Shown: positions 54,682-64,000 of the stretch, one piece after another
How positions within the stretch are numbered: position 1 is the first letter of the stretch
How the letters are laid out: each line of letters starts with the position of its first letter
Assembly: GCA_029552245.1 (NCBI GenBank)
Contig: JAKPDW010000005.1
Location: forward strand, 62,001-126,000
Direction of reading: 5' to 3'
Length of the DNA stretch: 64,000 bases
From: Deltaproteobacteria bacterium
Lineage (GTDB): Bacteria > Desulfobacterota > Desulfomonilia > UBA1062
Position numbers and translations under genes: made by a program
The notes under the pieces: generated by a model
Databases searched by the model: none
Seen by the model: only the letters and a program-made list of their open reading frames with translations
Told to the model about the DNA's origin: nothing

Positions 54682-55368
54682 ATGGGCTTCTCCCCCGTGA
54701 CCGATCTCCTCGGCAGGCCCGACGAGTTGAGGGCCTTCATCAAGGAGGTGCTCGCCCGCCGAGAGCGGCGGACCATACCTGCCGGAAGCCTGCGAGAGGC
54801 CGCGGTGCTCGTCCCCCTGTGCTGGAGGGACCCGGGGCCCGCCGTCCTGCTGACCAAGAGATCCCTCGACGTGGAGCACCACAAGGGCGAGATCTCGTTC
54901 CCGGGAGGCAGGTTCGAGCCGGGCGACAGGGACATCGTGCACACCGCCCTACGCGAGGCTCACGAGGAGATCGGCCTCGCCGGCGACGATGTGGACGTGC
55001 TCGGGTTGCTCGACGACCACGTCTCCATCGTCGGTTACCACATAACCCCGGTGGTCGGCTCCATCCCATACCCGTACCCGTTTCGCATCAACAGCGAGTC
55101 GGAAGCCCTGATCGAGCTCGAGCTGGCGAGGATCCTCGACGGTGATGCATGGATGGCGGAACGCTCGTTCTTCAAGGGGAGCTCGGTGAACATGTTCTAT
55201 CTCGAGACCGACCAGGGGGTGGTCTGGGGGGCCACCGCGCGCATGCTCAAGCACTTCGCCGACCTCCTGGCCGGGACCACCGTACCCTGGGGCGAGGTGT
55301 CGGCCAGCGCCAGGACGTGGGTGATGAACCTCATCCAAGCCCAGGGGGCGTACAGGGACCTGCGCTGA
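54682..55368 (+). CDS. Nudix hydrolase, CoA pyrophosphatase (NudL) type
   Basis: 228 aa. Nudix box region FPGGRFEPGD...ALREAHEEIGL (74-99) with the catalytic R91-E92...E95-E96, preceded by LLTKRSLDVEHHKGEISFPGG, the extra motif typical of NudL/YeaB CoA diphosphatases; VGYHITPVVG also fits that group. No ribosome site before ATG 54682 (see -10 element). Splits CoA or acyl-CoA into phosphopantetheine and 3',5'-ADP. Confidence 0.9.
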   Translation: MGFSPVTDLLGRPDELRAFIKEVLARRERRTIPAGSLREAAVLVPLCWRDPGPAVLLTKRSLDVEHHKGEISFPGGRFEPGDRDIVHTALREAHEEIGLAGDDVDVLGLLDDHVSIVGYHITPVVGSIPYPYPFRINSESEALIELELARILDGDAWMAERSFFKGSSVNMFYLETDQGVVWGATARMLKHFADLLAGTTVPWGEVSASARTWVMNLIQAQGAYRDLR

Positions 55369-56099
55369 GAGTGCCGTCTCGAGGCCAGAAACGCGCGAAC
55401 GCCTGACACGCGGAGACGTTGCCCGTCAACCATGCCTCGAACCGACACGACCATGATCCTGCCGGGGTGCTCCAGAGGCACCCAGAGACCCGGGGCGCCC
55501 CCGGCGCGCGCCCCTGGGTCTCGCTGCCGGGAGGCCTGCCTGCCTCAGGTACGAGAAATGCCCAGGCGGTCCTCATGAAGCGACGGATCGTGCCGATACG
55601 TCTTTGTGGGAAGGGAGACACGCTGGGATATTCGACAGACCGGACCCCTGAGGCGGACTAACCGAACACGAGACAGTGTCATCGTAGACGAAAAGAGAGT
55701 CCGGCCGGGCTGAGTCACCGGTATCCCCGGCATCTCCCCTTTTCCTTTTTCCGGGGGAAAAGCCCGCCGGGGAGACCGCACCCGGAGGTCCTCCCCAAAA
55801 CGCCCCCACCCGCGCGCTCCGGTCAACCGACACCACGAAGGGCTAGGCGGCTTCCGGTGGCCGTTCTCGCATCGACGGCCAAGGGCCCTGCGGCATCGGT
55901 CCACCGGGAAAGCCCATGGCGTAGACCAGCTCGGTCTCTGCAGGTGGTCCAGCTTGCGGGTGAGACCTTTGCCTGGAGCGCGCACCCTTGGGTCAACGGG
56001 TGCCCGGCGCCGGGCCCCACCCCGGAGCGGTTGGCCGTCGTCGGCCATCGCCGGCTTGGACCCCACCCGTGACCGACCGGGTTCGACCCGGGCGGCCCC
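55369..56099. other. 731-bp spacer with tandem hairpins
   Basis: No gene supported. Hairpin 1: GGGTGC/GCACCC (55465-55483, 7-nt loop). One base later hairpin 2: GAGACCC+GGGGCGC pairing with GCGCCCC+(T)+GGGTCTC (55485-55522, 14 bp, one bulge, 9-nt loop). No T-tract. A TTTTCC.../...GGGGAAAA imperfect inverted repeat lies near 55740-55770. Confidence 0.55.
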
Positions 56100-56996
56100 T
56101 CATGTCCACGAGAATTTCCTGCCTGTCAGCATCTCGTAGGCAGCCACGTATTTCTCGGAGGTCTTCCTGACCACCTCTTCGGGCAACCTCGGGCCAGGGG
56201 CCGTCTTGTCCCAGTCGAGCGTCTCGAGGTAGTCCCTCACGTACTGCTTGTCGAAACTCGGCTGGGGCCCGCCCGGCTGGTAACCGTCCAGGGGCCAGAA
56301 CCTCGAGGAGTCGGGGGTCAAGGCCTCGTCGATCCACACGAGATCTCCCCCCACGAGGCCGAACTCGAACTTGGTGTCGGCGATGATGATCCCCCTCTCC
56401 AGGGCGTGGGCGCACGCCTGCCTGTAGATCTCCAGCGAGAGCTCCCGGACCCGCTCGAGGAGGCTCCGCCCCACGAGCCTCGCCGCCGTGTCGAAGTCGA
56501 TGTTCTCGTCGTGGGTGCCGGGGGCCGCCTTGGTGGACGGGGTGAAGATGGGCTCGTCGAGGCGATCCGATTCCCTGAGGCCTGCGGGCAGCCTCACGCC
56601 CGAGACCGAACCCAGCCGTACGTACTCCTTCCATCCCGACCCCGAGAGGTACCCCCTCACGATGCACTCGACAGGAAGAGGCTCCGCCTTCCTTACGAGC
56701 ACGGACCTCCCCTCGAGGCGGGGGTCGCCCTTGAAGGGGGCCGGATACTCCGAGACGTCCGCGCTCTGTATGTGGTTGGCGGCGAGCGCTTTGCACTTCT
56801 CGAACCAGAAGAGGGAGGTCTGGTTGAGGACGTATCCCTTGGCGGGTATGGGGTCGGGCAGCACCACGTCGAAGGCGGAGAGCCTGTCCGTGGTCACGAT
56901 GAGCAGCAGCTCGTCGGAGACCTCGAAGATTTCCCTGACCTTGCCGCTCGCGATCTTCTTCGCGCCCATGACGTCGATGGTGTACATGGCTTCCAT
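56100..56996 (-). CDS. purC: Phosphoribosylaminoimidazole-succinocarboxamide synthase
   Basis: 298 aa, SAICAR synthetase of the long (yeast-like) type: [70 protein letters not shown], and [16 protein letters not shown] 56996 follows GGGAGG. Divergent from thrC. Confidence 0.97.
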   Translation of the reverse strand: MEAMYTIDVMGAKKIASGKVREIFEVSDELLLIVTTDRLSAFDVVLPDPIPAKGYVLNQTSLFWFEKCKALAANHIQSADVSEYPAPFKGDPRLEGRSVLVRKAEPLPVECIVRGYLSGSGWKEYVRLGSVSGVRLPAGLRESDRLDEPIFTPSTKAAPGTHDENIDFDTAARLVGRSLLERVRELSLEIYRQACAHALERGIIIADTKFEFGLVGGDLVWIDEALTPDSSRFWPLDGYQPGGPQPSFDKQYVRDYLETLDWDKTAPGPRLPEEVVRKTSEKYVAAYEMLTGRKFSWT

Positions 56997-57047
56997 GTCC
57001 TCGTGCCTCCCTGTCGTGAAATAAGGAGCAAGCATCCCAAAAAACAG

Positions 57048-57076
57048 TTGAAAATGTCAAGCGCGTGTAATACATA
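57048..57076 (+). promoter_or_regulatory. Divergent promoter region purC/thrC
   Basis: Plus strand TTGAAA (57048-57053), 17-nt spacer, TACATA (57071-57076) for thrC. A minus-strand TTGACA (57060-57055) in the same spot, with a weak -10 18 nt on, may serve purC; the two would compete. Confidence 0.5.
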
Positions 57077-57163
57077 GTGTGATCCTTAGGGCGGGCTCCA
57101 CGTGAACGTAAATCTGGGCCGCCGCCAGTATACGGACGATTCCGGGAGGAAACGAGGCGAACC

Positions 57164-58555
57164 ATGTCGCAGGGTGCGGATCCCTTCATGCCCGATGTCG
57201 CGGGAGAGATGGGCTATGTGTGCATCGGGTGCGGGGGGCGCTACGACATCTACGAGTTCATCTACACCTGCCCGGAATGCGGAAGCCTCCTCAAGATCGA
57301 GAACGCCGCCTTCGAGGACCTGAAACGCAGGCCTGCATCCGAATGGAGGAACCTCTTCGACTCGAGGAGGAACAGCACCACCCTCGAGATCCAGGGGGTT
57401 TTCAGGTTCCACGAGCTCATCCTCCCCATCGTGCCGCTGAAAGACGTGATTTACCTCGGCGAGGGCAACACCCCCCTGGTCAGGGCGAACCGCGAACTCA
57501 GCCAATGGGTGGGCGCCCCGTTCTTCGTCAAGAACGACGGGCTCAACCCGTCCGCCAGCTTCAAGGACCGGGGCATGGCCTCTGCCATATCGTTCCTGAA
57601 CCACGTCATCCGGGTCAGGGGGCTGACGGACGTGCTGGGCATCTGCGCATCGACGGGCGACACCTCGGCTGCGGCGGCCCTGTACCTCAGCTACCTGCCG
57701 AAGGACAAGGTAAGGGCCGTGGTGCTCCTCCCCAAGGGCAAGGTGACGCCCCAGCAGCTGTCCCAGCCCCTCGGCTCGGGCGCGAAGGTCATCGAGATGC
57801 CGGGCGTCTTCGACGACTGCATGCGCGTGGTCGAAGAGCTCGCGCAGAACTACCATGTCTTCCTGCTGAACTCGAAGAACCCGGTGCGCATCCTCGGCCA
57901 GAAGAGCTACGCGTACGAGACCGCCCAGCAGCTCGGCTGGGACACGAAAGGGCTCGCCGTGGTGGTCCCCATAGGAAACGCCGGCAACATCACGGCGGTC
58001 ATGGACGGCTTCATCGACCTCCTCGAGCTCGGCATCATAGAGGAGCTCCCCCTGATCCTGGGTGTCCAGAGCGAGCACGCGGACCCGATCGCCCGCTGGC
58101 GATCGAGCGGCGTCTTCAAGCCGGTCAAGGTGAGGCCGTCGGTGGCCCAGGCGGCCATGATAGGCGACCCGGTCTCGTTCCCCAAGGTGAAACTCAACGT
58201 GGAGCGGTACTTCTCCGACAAGTTCCTCGTGGTTTCGGTGAGCGAGAACGAGATCATGGAAGGGATGCTGACGGCCAACAGGCACGGCCACGTCGTGTGC
58301 ACCCAGGGGGGGGAATCCGTCGCCGGGCTGAAAAAGGCCCTCGAGACGGGCCTCGTTCCCCCGGGCCTGACGTACGTGGTGGATTCCACGTCGCACCACC
58401 TCAAGTTCGCTTCCTTCCAGGAACGGTACTTCGCGGACGACTTCGACCCCGCCTACGGGATACAGACGAGGGAAGACCTCAAGAACGCGCCGGTGACCCT
58501 CGACGGCAAGGCGGCCACCATCGCGTCGTTTTTGGGTCTCAGGAGGAAGACGTGA
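57164..58555 (+). CDS. thrC: Threonine synthase
   Basis: 463 aa. N-terminal zinc ribbon (C20, C23, C36, C39), then the fold-type II PLP domain with K134 in NPSASFKDRGM, CASTGDTSAAAA for the cofactor phosphate region, and PIGNAGNITAVMDG. Converts phosphohomoserine to threonine. ATG 57164 follows GGGAGG. Alone on its strand, followed by metK after 169 bp. Confidence 0.94.
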   Translation: MSQGADPFMPDVAGEMGYVCIGCGGRYDIYEFIYTCPECGSLLKIENAAFEDLKRRPASEWRNLFDSRRNSTTLEIQGVFRFHELILPIVPLKDVIYLGEGNTPLVRANRELSQWVGAPFFVKNDGLNPSASFKDRGMASAISFLNHVIRVRGLTDVLGICASTGDTSAAAALYLSYLPKDKVRAVVLLPKGKVTPQQLSQPLGSGAKVIEMPGVFDDCMRVVEELAQNYHVFLLNSKNPVRILGQKSYAYETAQQLGWDTKGLAVVVPIGNAGNITAVMDGFIDLLELGIIEELPLILGVQSEHADPIARWRSSGVFKPVKVRPSVAQAAMIGDPVSFPKVKLNVERYFSDKFLVVSVSENEIMEGMLTANRHGHVVCTQGGESVAGLKKALETGLVPPGLTYVVDSTSHHLKFASFQERYFADDFDPAYGIQTREDLKNAPVTLDGKAATIASFLGLRRKT

Positions 58556-58724
58556 GCGATGCCAAGCGCGCCCGGCACCATGAACGGACCATGCCACCCG
58601 GGATCATCGACCTTCGTACGCTTTCGCTTGCCCGAGGCAGGGCCACGGGTACATACTCTGCTGCACATGCACATACCGCATACAAAAGGAGTGCGTGAGC
58701 ACGACGCCAAGGAGGAAAAGCTTC

Positions 58725-59887
58725 ATGTCTGACAGGAATTTCACGTTCTCGTCCGAATCAGTCACCGAAGGCCACCCGGACAAGGTGGCAGACAACATCT
58801 CGGATGCAATCCTGGACGAAATCATCGCGAACGACAAGCATGCGCATGTGGCCTGCGAAACCCTCGTGACCACCGGGCTCGTCTTCGTATCAGGCGAGAT
58901 CACGACCACACACCAGTTCGACGTCCAGCGCATCGCACGGCAGACCATCAAGGAGATCGGCTACACGGAGGCCGTCATGGGGTTCAGCTGGAACACCTGC
59001 GGCGTGATGGTGAGCATCGACAAGCAGTCCCCGGACATCAACCAGGGTGTCCAGGAGGGACAGGGGCTCTTCGCCGAGCAGGGGGCCGGGGACCAGGGCA
59101 TGATGTTCGGGTTCGCCTGCGACGAGACAGACATGCTCATGCCCACCCCCATCTACTACGCCCACAAGCTCACCAAGGCGCTCGCGGACACGCGCAAGAG
59201 CGGCGTGCTCGAGTTCCTCAGGCCCGACGGGAAGTCGCAGGTATCCGTACAGTACGAGGACGGCAGGCCGGCGAGGATCGACGGCATCGTGATCGCGGCG
59301 CAGCACGACGAGGACGCGAGCTACGAGACCGTGCGCGAGGGGATCATGGAGGAGGTGGTCAAGAAACAGATCCCTGCCCACCTCCTCCACAAGGACACGA
59401 AGTACTTCATCAACGCCACCGGCAGGTTCGTCCTGGGCGGGCCGCACGCGGACACCGGCCTGACCGGCAGGAAGATCATCGTTGACACCTACGGCGGTTT
59501 CGCCAGCCACGGGGGCGGGGCCTTCTCGGGAAAGGACCCCTCCAAGGTGGACCGATCCGCCGCGTACATGGCGCGCAAGATAGCCAAGAACATCGTGGCT
59601 TCGGGTCTCGCCAGACGCTGCACCGTGCAGCTCGCCTACGCCATCGGCGTCGCCGATCCCGTGTCCATCATGGTGGACACCCAGGGGACCGGGAAGATAT
59701 CCGACGACAGGCTGGCGCAGATCGTCAGGGAGGTCTTCCCGCTCAAGCCGAAGGGTATCATCGAGCACCTCGACCTCCTGAGGCCGATCTACAGGAAGAC
59801 CGCGGCGTACGGGCACTTCGGGAGACCCGAACCCGAGTTCACGTGGGAACGCACCGACATGGTGGAAAAACTCCTCGAAAGGGCGGG

Positions 59888-59891
<4 letters not shown>
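58725..59891 (+). CDS. metK: S-adenosylmethionine synthetase
   Basis: 388 aa: [39 protein letters not shown], and [22 protein letters not shown] 58725 behind AAGGAGG. ATGA overlap with ahcY shows coupling of SAM formation with SAH removal. No SAM riboswitch was recognised upstream. Confidence 0.98.
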
Positions 59892-61342
<1,451 letters not shown>

Positions 61343-61503
61343 CCCGCGGGGTGCTCGATCTCACACCCGCACCTGGCGGCGAGGCATCAAGGCAGGGTTC
61401 GGTCCCGCGAGGTCACGAAGGGACAGGCGTCACGAGAGGGGACAGGCATCAGTGTACACGGCAGGCCGTGTCCTCGAGCGACCGCGAAGGAAAGGCGCCT
61501 GGG

Positions 61504-62340
61504 TCAGAGGTGGGCATCCAGCCACGCGCGCAGGTCTTCAAGCACCCTCTTCCTGTCCTGAGGCAGCTCGTTGTAGACCTCGTGCTTGAGCCCCTCGTAG
61601 AGCTTGAAGGTCTTGTCCTTCGAACCGATCGCCTCGAAGAGTTCCCGCTGGCCCGAGAACGAGGTGTCGAGCGAGCCCAGCTGGATGAGAACGGGCATGG
61701 CGAGCGCATGCGCCCCTGAGGCCACCCTGACCACGGACTTGTTCATCTCGTGCGCGAGCCTCGGCGTGATGACGTTGTACACCAGGGGGTCCTCCACGTA
61801 GGCCTTCACCACATCCTCATCCCGCGAGATGAATTCCGGCGGGAGCGGCGACTTCACGTGCACCCAGGGCAGCACCGAGGAGAGGATCCCGGTGATCTTG
61901 ACGAGCAGGGGCGGGATGTCCGGCCCAGGCTTGGAGCCGGTCCCCGAGAGCACGAGACCCTTCACGTTCTCGGGCCTCTGCTCCACGTAATCCATGGCTA
62001 TGAGGCTCCCCATGGAGTGACCGAGGACGAACCTGGGGACATCCGGCATGCGGAACCTGATCACTTGGAGGTAGAAGAGGTGCTCGTCGTCCACGAAATC
62101 CTGGAAACGTCGCACGTGCCCCCTCCTGCCGTCGCTCCTGCCGTGACCGCGGTGGTCGTTGCCCATCACCGCGTACCCTGCGGGAACCAGCTCGTTCACG
62201 ACGTTGGCATAGCGGTCCACGTGCTCGGCGTAGCCGTGGATGAGGTGGATGACCGCCTTGACATCCCCTTGAGGCAGCCAACCCTTCCAGAAGAGGGAAA
62301 GACCTCCCGACCCGACGAAGCTCCCCGTGACGGTCTGCAT
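61504..62340 (-). CDS. Alpha/beta hydrolase, monoacylglycerol-lipase/S33 type
   Basis: 278 aa. Catalytic triad visible: S109 in LGHSMGS, D225 (GSLDTSFSG), H253 (GLKHEVYNE). Oxyanion region HLIHGYAEHVDRY and NDHRGHGRSDGRRGH are typical of MAG-lipase/lysophospholipase family. No signal peptide, so cytoplasmic. ATG 62340 behind GGAGG; a longer start lacks one. Divergent from the acyl-CoA dehydrogenase. Confidence 0.88.
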   Translation of the reverse strand: MQTVTGSFVGSGGLSLFWKGWLPQGDVKAVIHLIHGYAEHVDRYANVVNELVPAGYAVMGNDHRGHGRSDGRRGHVRRFQDFVDDEHLFYLQVIRFRMPDVPRFVLGHSMGSLIAMDYVEQRPENVKGLVLSGTGSKPGPDIPPLLVKITGILSSVLPWVHVKSPLPPEFISRDEDVVKAYVEDPLVYNVITPRLAHEMNKSVVRVASGAHALAMPVLIQLGSLDTSFSGQRELFEAIGSKDKTFKLYEGLKHEVYNELPQDRKRVLEDLRAWLDAHL

Positions 62341-62447
62341 GCCCGACGACCCTCCTTCCAATGCAGCCATGGTATCGTAAACCCCGCCCGCAAGACCCGG
62401 ACTCGCCAGATAAGCGTTTCGAGGACGACGCAAACAAACGAGATGTC

Positions 62448-62476
62448 TTTATGCACCAGGTCCGCGAAAAAATCAA
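62448..62476 (-). promoter_or_regulatory. Putative sigma70 promoter of the lipase gene
   Basis: Minus strand TTGATT (62476-62471), 17-nt spacer, CATAAA (62453-62448), ~100-nt leader. Confidence 0.4.
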
Positions 62477-62485
62477 GAACCTCTG

Positions 62486-62530
62486 TTGACATAAGCACCG
62501 CATGTGGGGTATAAGAATGAGTGCTCATTC
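62486..62530 (+). promoter_or_regulatory. Promoter and operator of the acyl-CoA dehydrogenase
   Basis: Perfect -35 TTGACA (62486-62491), 18-nt spacer, TATAAG (62510-62515), immediately followed by the dyad GAATGAG-TG-CTCATTC (62515-62530), which would overlap the transcription start. Dyads of this kind are typical of TetR-type fatty-acid regulators. Confidence 0.65.
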
Positions 62531-62579
62531 ATGGGGCTGCAAGACGACACGCAAACGACACTCAAGCAAGGAGGGTATT

Positions 62580-64000
62580 ATGGCTAGTCAATGGGTGGAC
62601 CTGAGGGACCTCAAGTTCATACTGTTCGAGGTCTTCAAGATGGGGGAGGCCCTTCTCGGCAAGGGCCAGTTCGCCGACCATGACGTCGACATGGTGAACA
62701 TGGTGCTCGACCAGGCCGCGAAGTTCACCGAGAACGACATCGCCCCAACGTACCCCGACGAGGTTCAGCGCAAGCCCGTCGAGGCCGTGTACAAGGACGG
62801 CAAGGTGTACGTGCCCGAGGCGTACCACCGGCTGTACCAGCTCTACTGCGAGGGCGGGTGGATGACCGTGTCCGACAGCCCCGAGGTGGGAGGCCAGGGC
62901 TTCCCGGCGGTGGTCGCCGCGGCCTGCGCACAGATGTTCCTCGCCGGCAACCAGGCCTTCCTCATGTATCCCGGTCTCACCCACGGCGCAGCCAGACTCG
63001 TGGAAGACCACTTCCAGCACCCGCTCCGCGACATCATCCTCGAGAAGATGTACACGGGCGTGTGGGCCGGCACCATGTGCCTCACCGAGCCGGGCGCCGG
63101 TTCGGACGTGGGGGCCCTGAAAACCACGGCCAAGAAGAACCCGGACGGCACGTACTCCATCACGGGCACCAAGTGCTTCATCTCCGCGGGCGACCATAAC
63201 CTCACCGAGAACATCATCCACCCGGTGCTCGCCCGCATCGAGGGTGACCCCCCAGGAACGAAGGGCATCTCCATCTTCATCGTGCCCAAGATCCGCATCA
63301 ACCCCGACGGCACGCTCGGCGAGCCCAACGACGTGACCTGCGGCGGCATCGAGAGCAAGATGGGAATCCACGGCAACGCCACCTGTACGCTCAACTTCGG
63401 CGAGAACGGCAAGTGCATCGGCTACCTCATGGGCGAGGAGCGCCAGGGCATGCCCATCATGTTCCAGATGATGAACGAGGAGCGCCAGGGAGTGGGCACC
63501 ATGGGCGTGGCGCTCTCCACTGCGGCATACCTCCACGCGCTGTCCTACGCCAAGGAGCGCCTCCAGGGCGTCAACATCATGCAGATGAAGGACCCCAACG
63601 CGAAGCAGTGCCCCATCATCCAGCACCCCGACGTCCGCAGGATGCTCCTCAAGATGAAGTCCATCACGGACGCCATCAGGATCCTCGCCCTGTACTGCTA
63701 CTACGCCATGGACCGCAGGGCCCTCGCCGAGGACGAGGCGGAAAAGGACAAGTGGCAGGGCATGGTCGAGATGTACACCCCCATCGTCAAGGCGTACTGC
63801 ACCGACATGGGTGACGAGGTCACCAAGCTCGCCGTCCAGACCTACGGCGGCTACGGCTACTGCCGCGAGTACCCGGTCGAGCAGATGATGAGGGACAACA
63901 AGATCAACACGATCTACGAGGGTACCAACGGCATCCAGGCCCTCGACCTCCTCGGGAGGAAGCTCGGCATGAAGAAGGGTCTCTACTTCATGAACATGCT
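62580..64000 (+). CDS. Acyl-CoA dehydrogenase, 3' end outside window
   Basis: 473 codons visible from ATG 62580 behind AAGGAGG; no stop before the window end (family length near 600 aa). FAD/substrate motifs: CLTEPGAGSDVGALKT, KCFISAGDHNLTENI, MNEERQGVGTMGVALSTAAY, QTYGGYGYCREYPVEQMMRDNKI, and IYEGTNGIQALDLLGRKL with the catalytic-base glutamate. Probably a long-chain or specialised member with an extra N-terminal segment. Beta-oxidation step producing trans-enoyl-CoA; electron acceptor would be ETF. Confidence 0.95.
   Translation, partial: MASQWVDLRDLKFILFEVFKMGEALLGKGQFADHDVDMVNMVLDQAAKFTENDIAPTYPDEVQRKPVEAVYKDGKVYVPEAYHRLYQLYCEGGWMTVSDSPEVGGQGFPAVVAAACAQMFLAGNQAFLMYPGLTHGAARLVEDHFQHPLRDIILEKMYTGVWAGTMCLTEPGAGSDVGALKTTAKKNPDGTYSITGTKCFISAGDHNLTENIIHPVLARIEGDPPGTKGISIFIVPKIRINPDGTLGEPNDVTCGGIESKMGIHGNATCTLNFGENGKCIGYLMGEERQGMPIMFQMMNEERQGVGTMGVALSTAAYLHALSYAKERLQGVNIMQMKDPNAKQCPIIQHPDVRRMLLKMKSITDAIRILALYCYYAMDRRALAEDEAEKDKWQGMVEMYTPIVKAYCTDMGDEVTKLAVQTYGGYGYCREYPVEQMMRDNKINTIYEGTNGIQALDLLGRKLGMKKGLYFMNM

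Noticed and set aside
56070-56100. Sequence GGGTTCGACCCGGG resembling a tRNA T-arm
   Set aside because: No matching acceptor stem, anticodon arm or D-arm could be drawn around it on either strand.
58556-58724. Possible SAM or SAH riboswitch before metK-ahcY
   Set aside because: None of the conserved core sequences of SAM-I, SAM-II or SAH riboswitches were recognised; the region is short and only weakly structured.

Overview
The window is a GC-rich chromosomal segment from a Gram-negative, probably strictly anaerobic bacterium, most likely a Desulfobacterota/'Deltaproteobacteria' member. The Gram-negative call rests on lptA/B/C, kdsA/C and beta-barrel outer-membrane signals. The anaerobe call rests on tungsten-type aldehyde ferredoxin oxidoreductase, indolepyruvate:ferredoxin oxidoreductase, FrhB-like and LUD/CCG iron-sulfur enzymes and several ferredoxins. 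The taxon is an inference from gene content; no rRNA or tRNA gene was seen.

Layout. 1-2.0 kb: end of a phosphate uptake operon (pstA'-pstB-phoU). 2.0-6.5 kb (minus): LolA-like protein, beta-barrel protein, ferredoxin and AOR. 6.7-12.2 kb (minus): class III aminotransferase and a complete polyamine ABC transporter, potABCD. 12.4-21.7 kb: an unusual HAD plus FAM151/menorin-like fusion, a small protein, a CorA variant, two membrane glycosyltransferases (ArnT-like and TMTC-like) and an aminotransferase, separated by unusually long GC-rich spacers. 21.7-23.1 kb: ssb and a small winged-helix-like protein. 23.4-32.4 kb (minus): a tightly packed, apparently TetR-controlled series tetR-iorA-iorB-frhB-lutA-lutB-lutC-larA, my main candidate for an undescribed pathway. 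32.7-36.6 kb: HU, a Fic AMPylase and RecD2. 36.6-42.1 kb: the classical kdsA-kdsC-lptC-lptA-lptB-rpoN-hpf-ptsN series, closed by a strong GC hairpin. 42.2-48.6 kb: a membrane dCache sensor without output domain, an isolated atpE, a small membrane protein, and an NtrB/NtrC-type two-component pair that would act with the RpoN encoded nearby. 48.7-57.0 kb: yjbQ, ferredoxin, sua5, purE-purD-purH, an unknown protein, a Nudix hydrolase and purC. 57.2-61.3 kb: thrC, metK, ahcY. 61.5-64.0 kb: a lipase-like hydrolase divergent from an acyl-CoA dehydrogenase cut by the window end.

How the genes fit together. In the central cluster a LarA-like racemase, a LutABC-like 2-hydroxyacid dehydrogenase, an FrhB-like electron carrier and IorAB could convert an (aryl)lactate through its 2-oxoacid to an acyl-CoA plus reduced ferredoxin. 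The AOR next to its own ferredoxin could interconvert aldehydes and acids from the same amino-acid-like substrates. The lipase and acyl-CoA dehydrogenase suggest fatty-acid oxidation. The metK-ahcY pair runs the methyl cycle. Many starts form 4-nt ATGA/GTGA/TTGA overlaps with the preceding stop, indicating extensive translational coupling. Promoters listed are sequence matches only and have no experimental support here.
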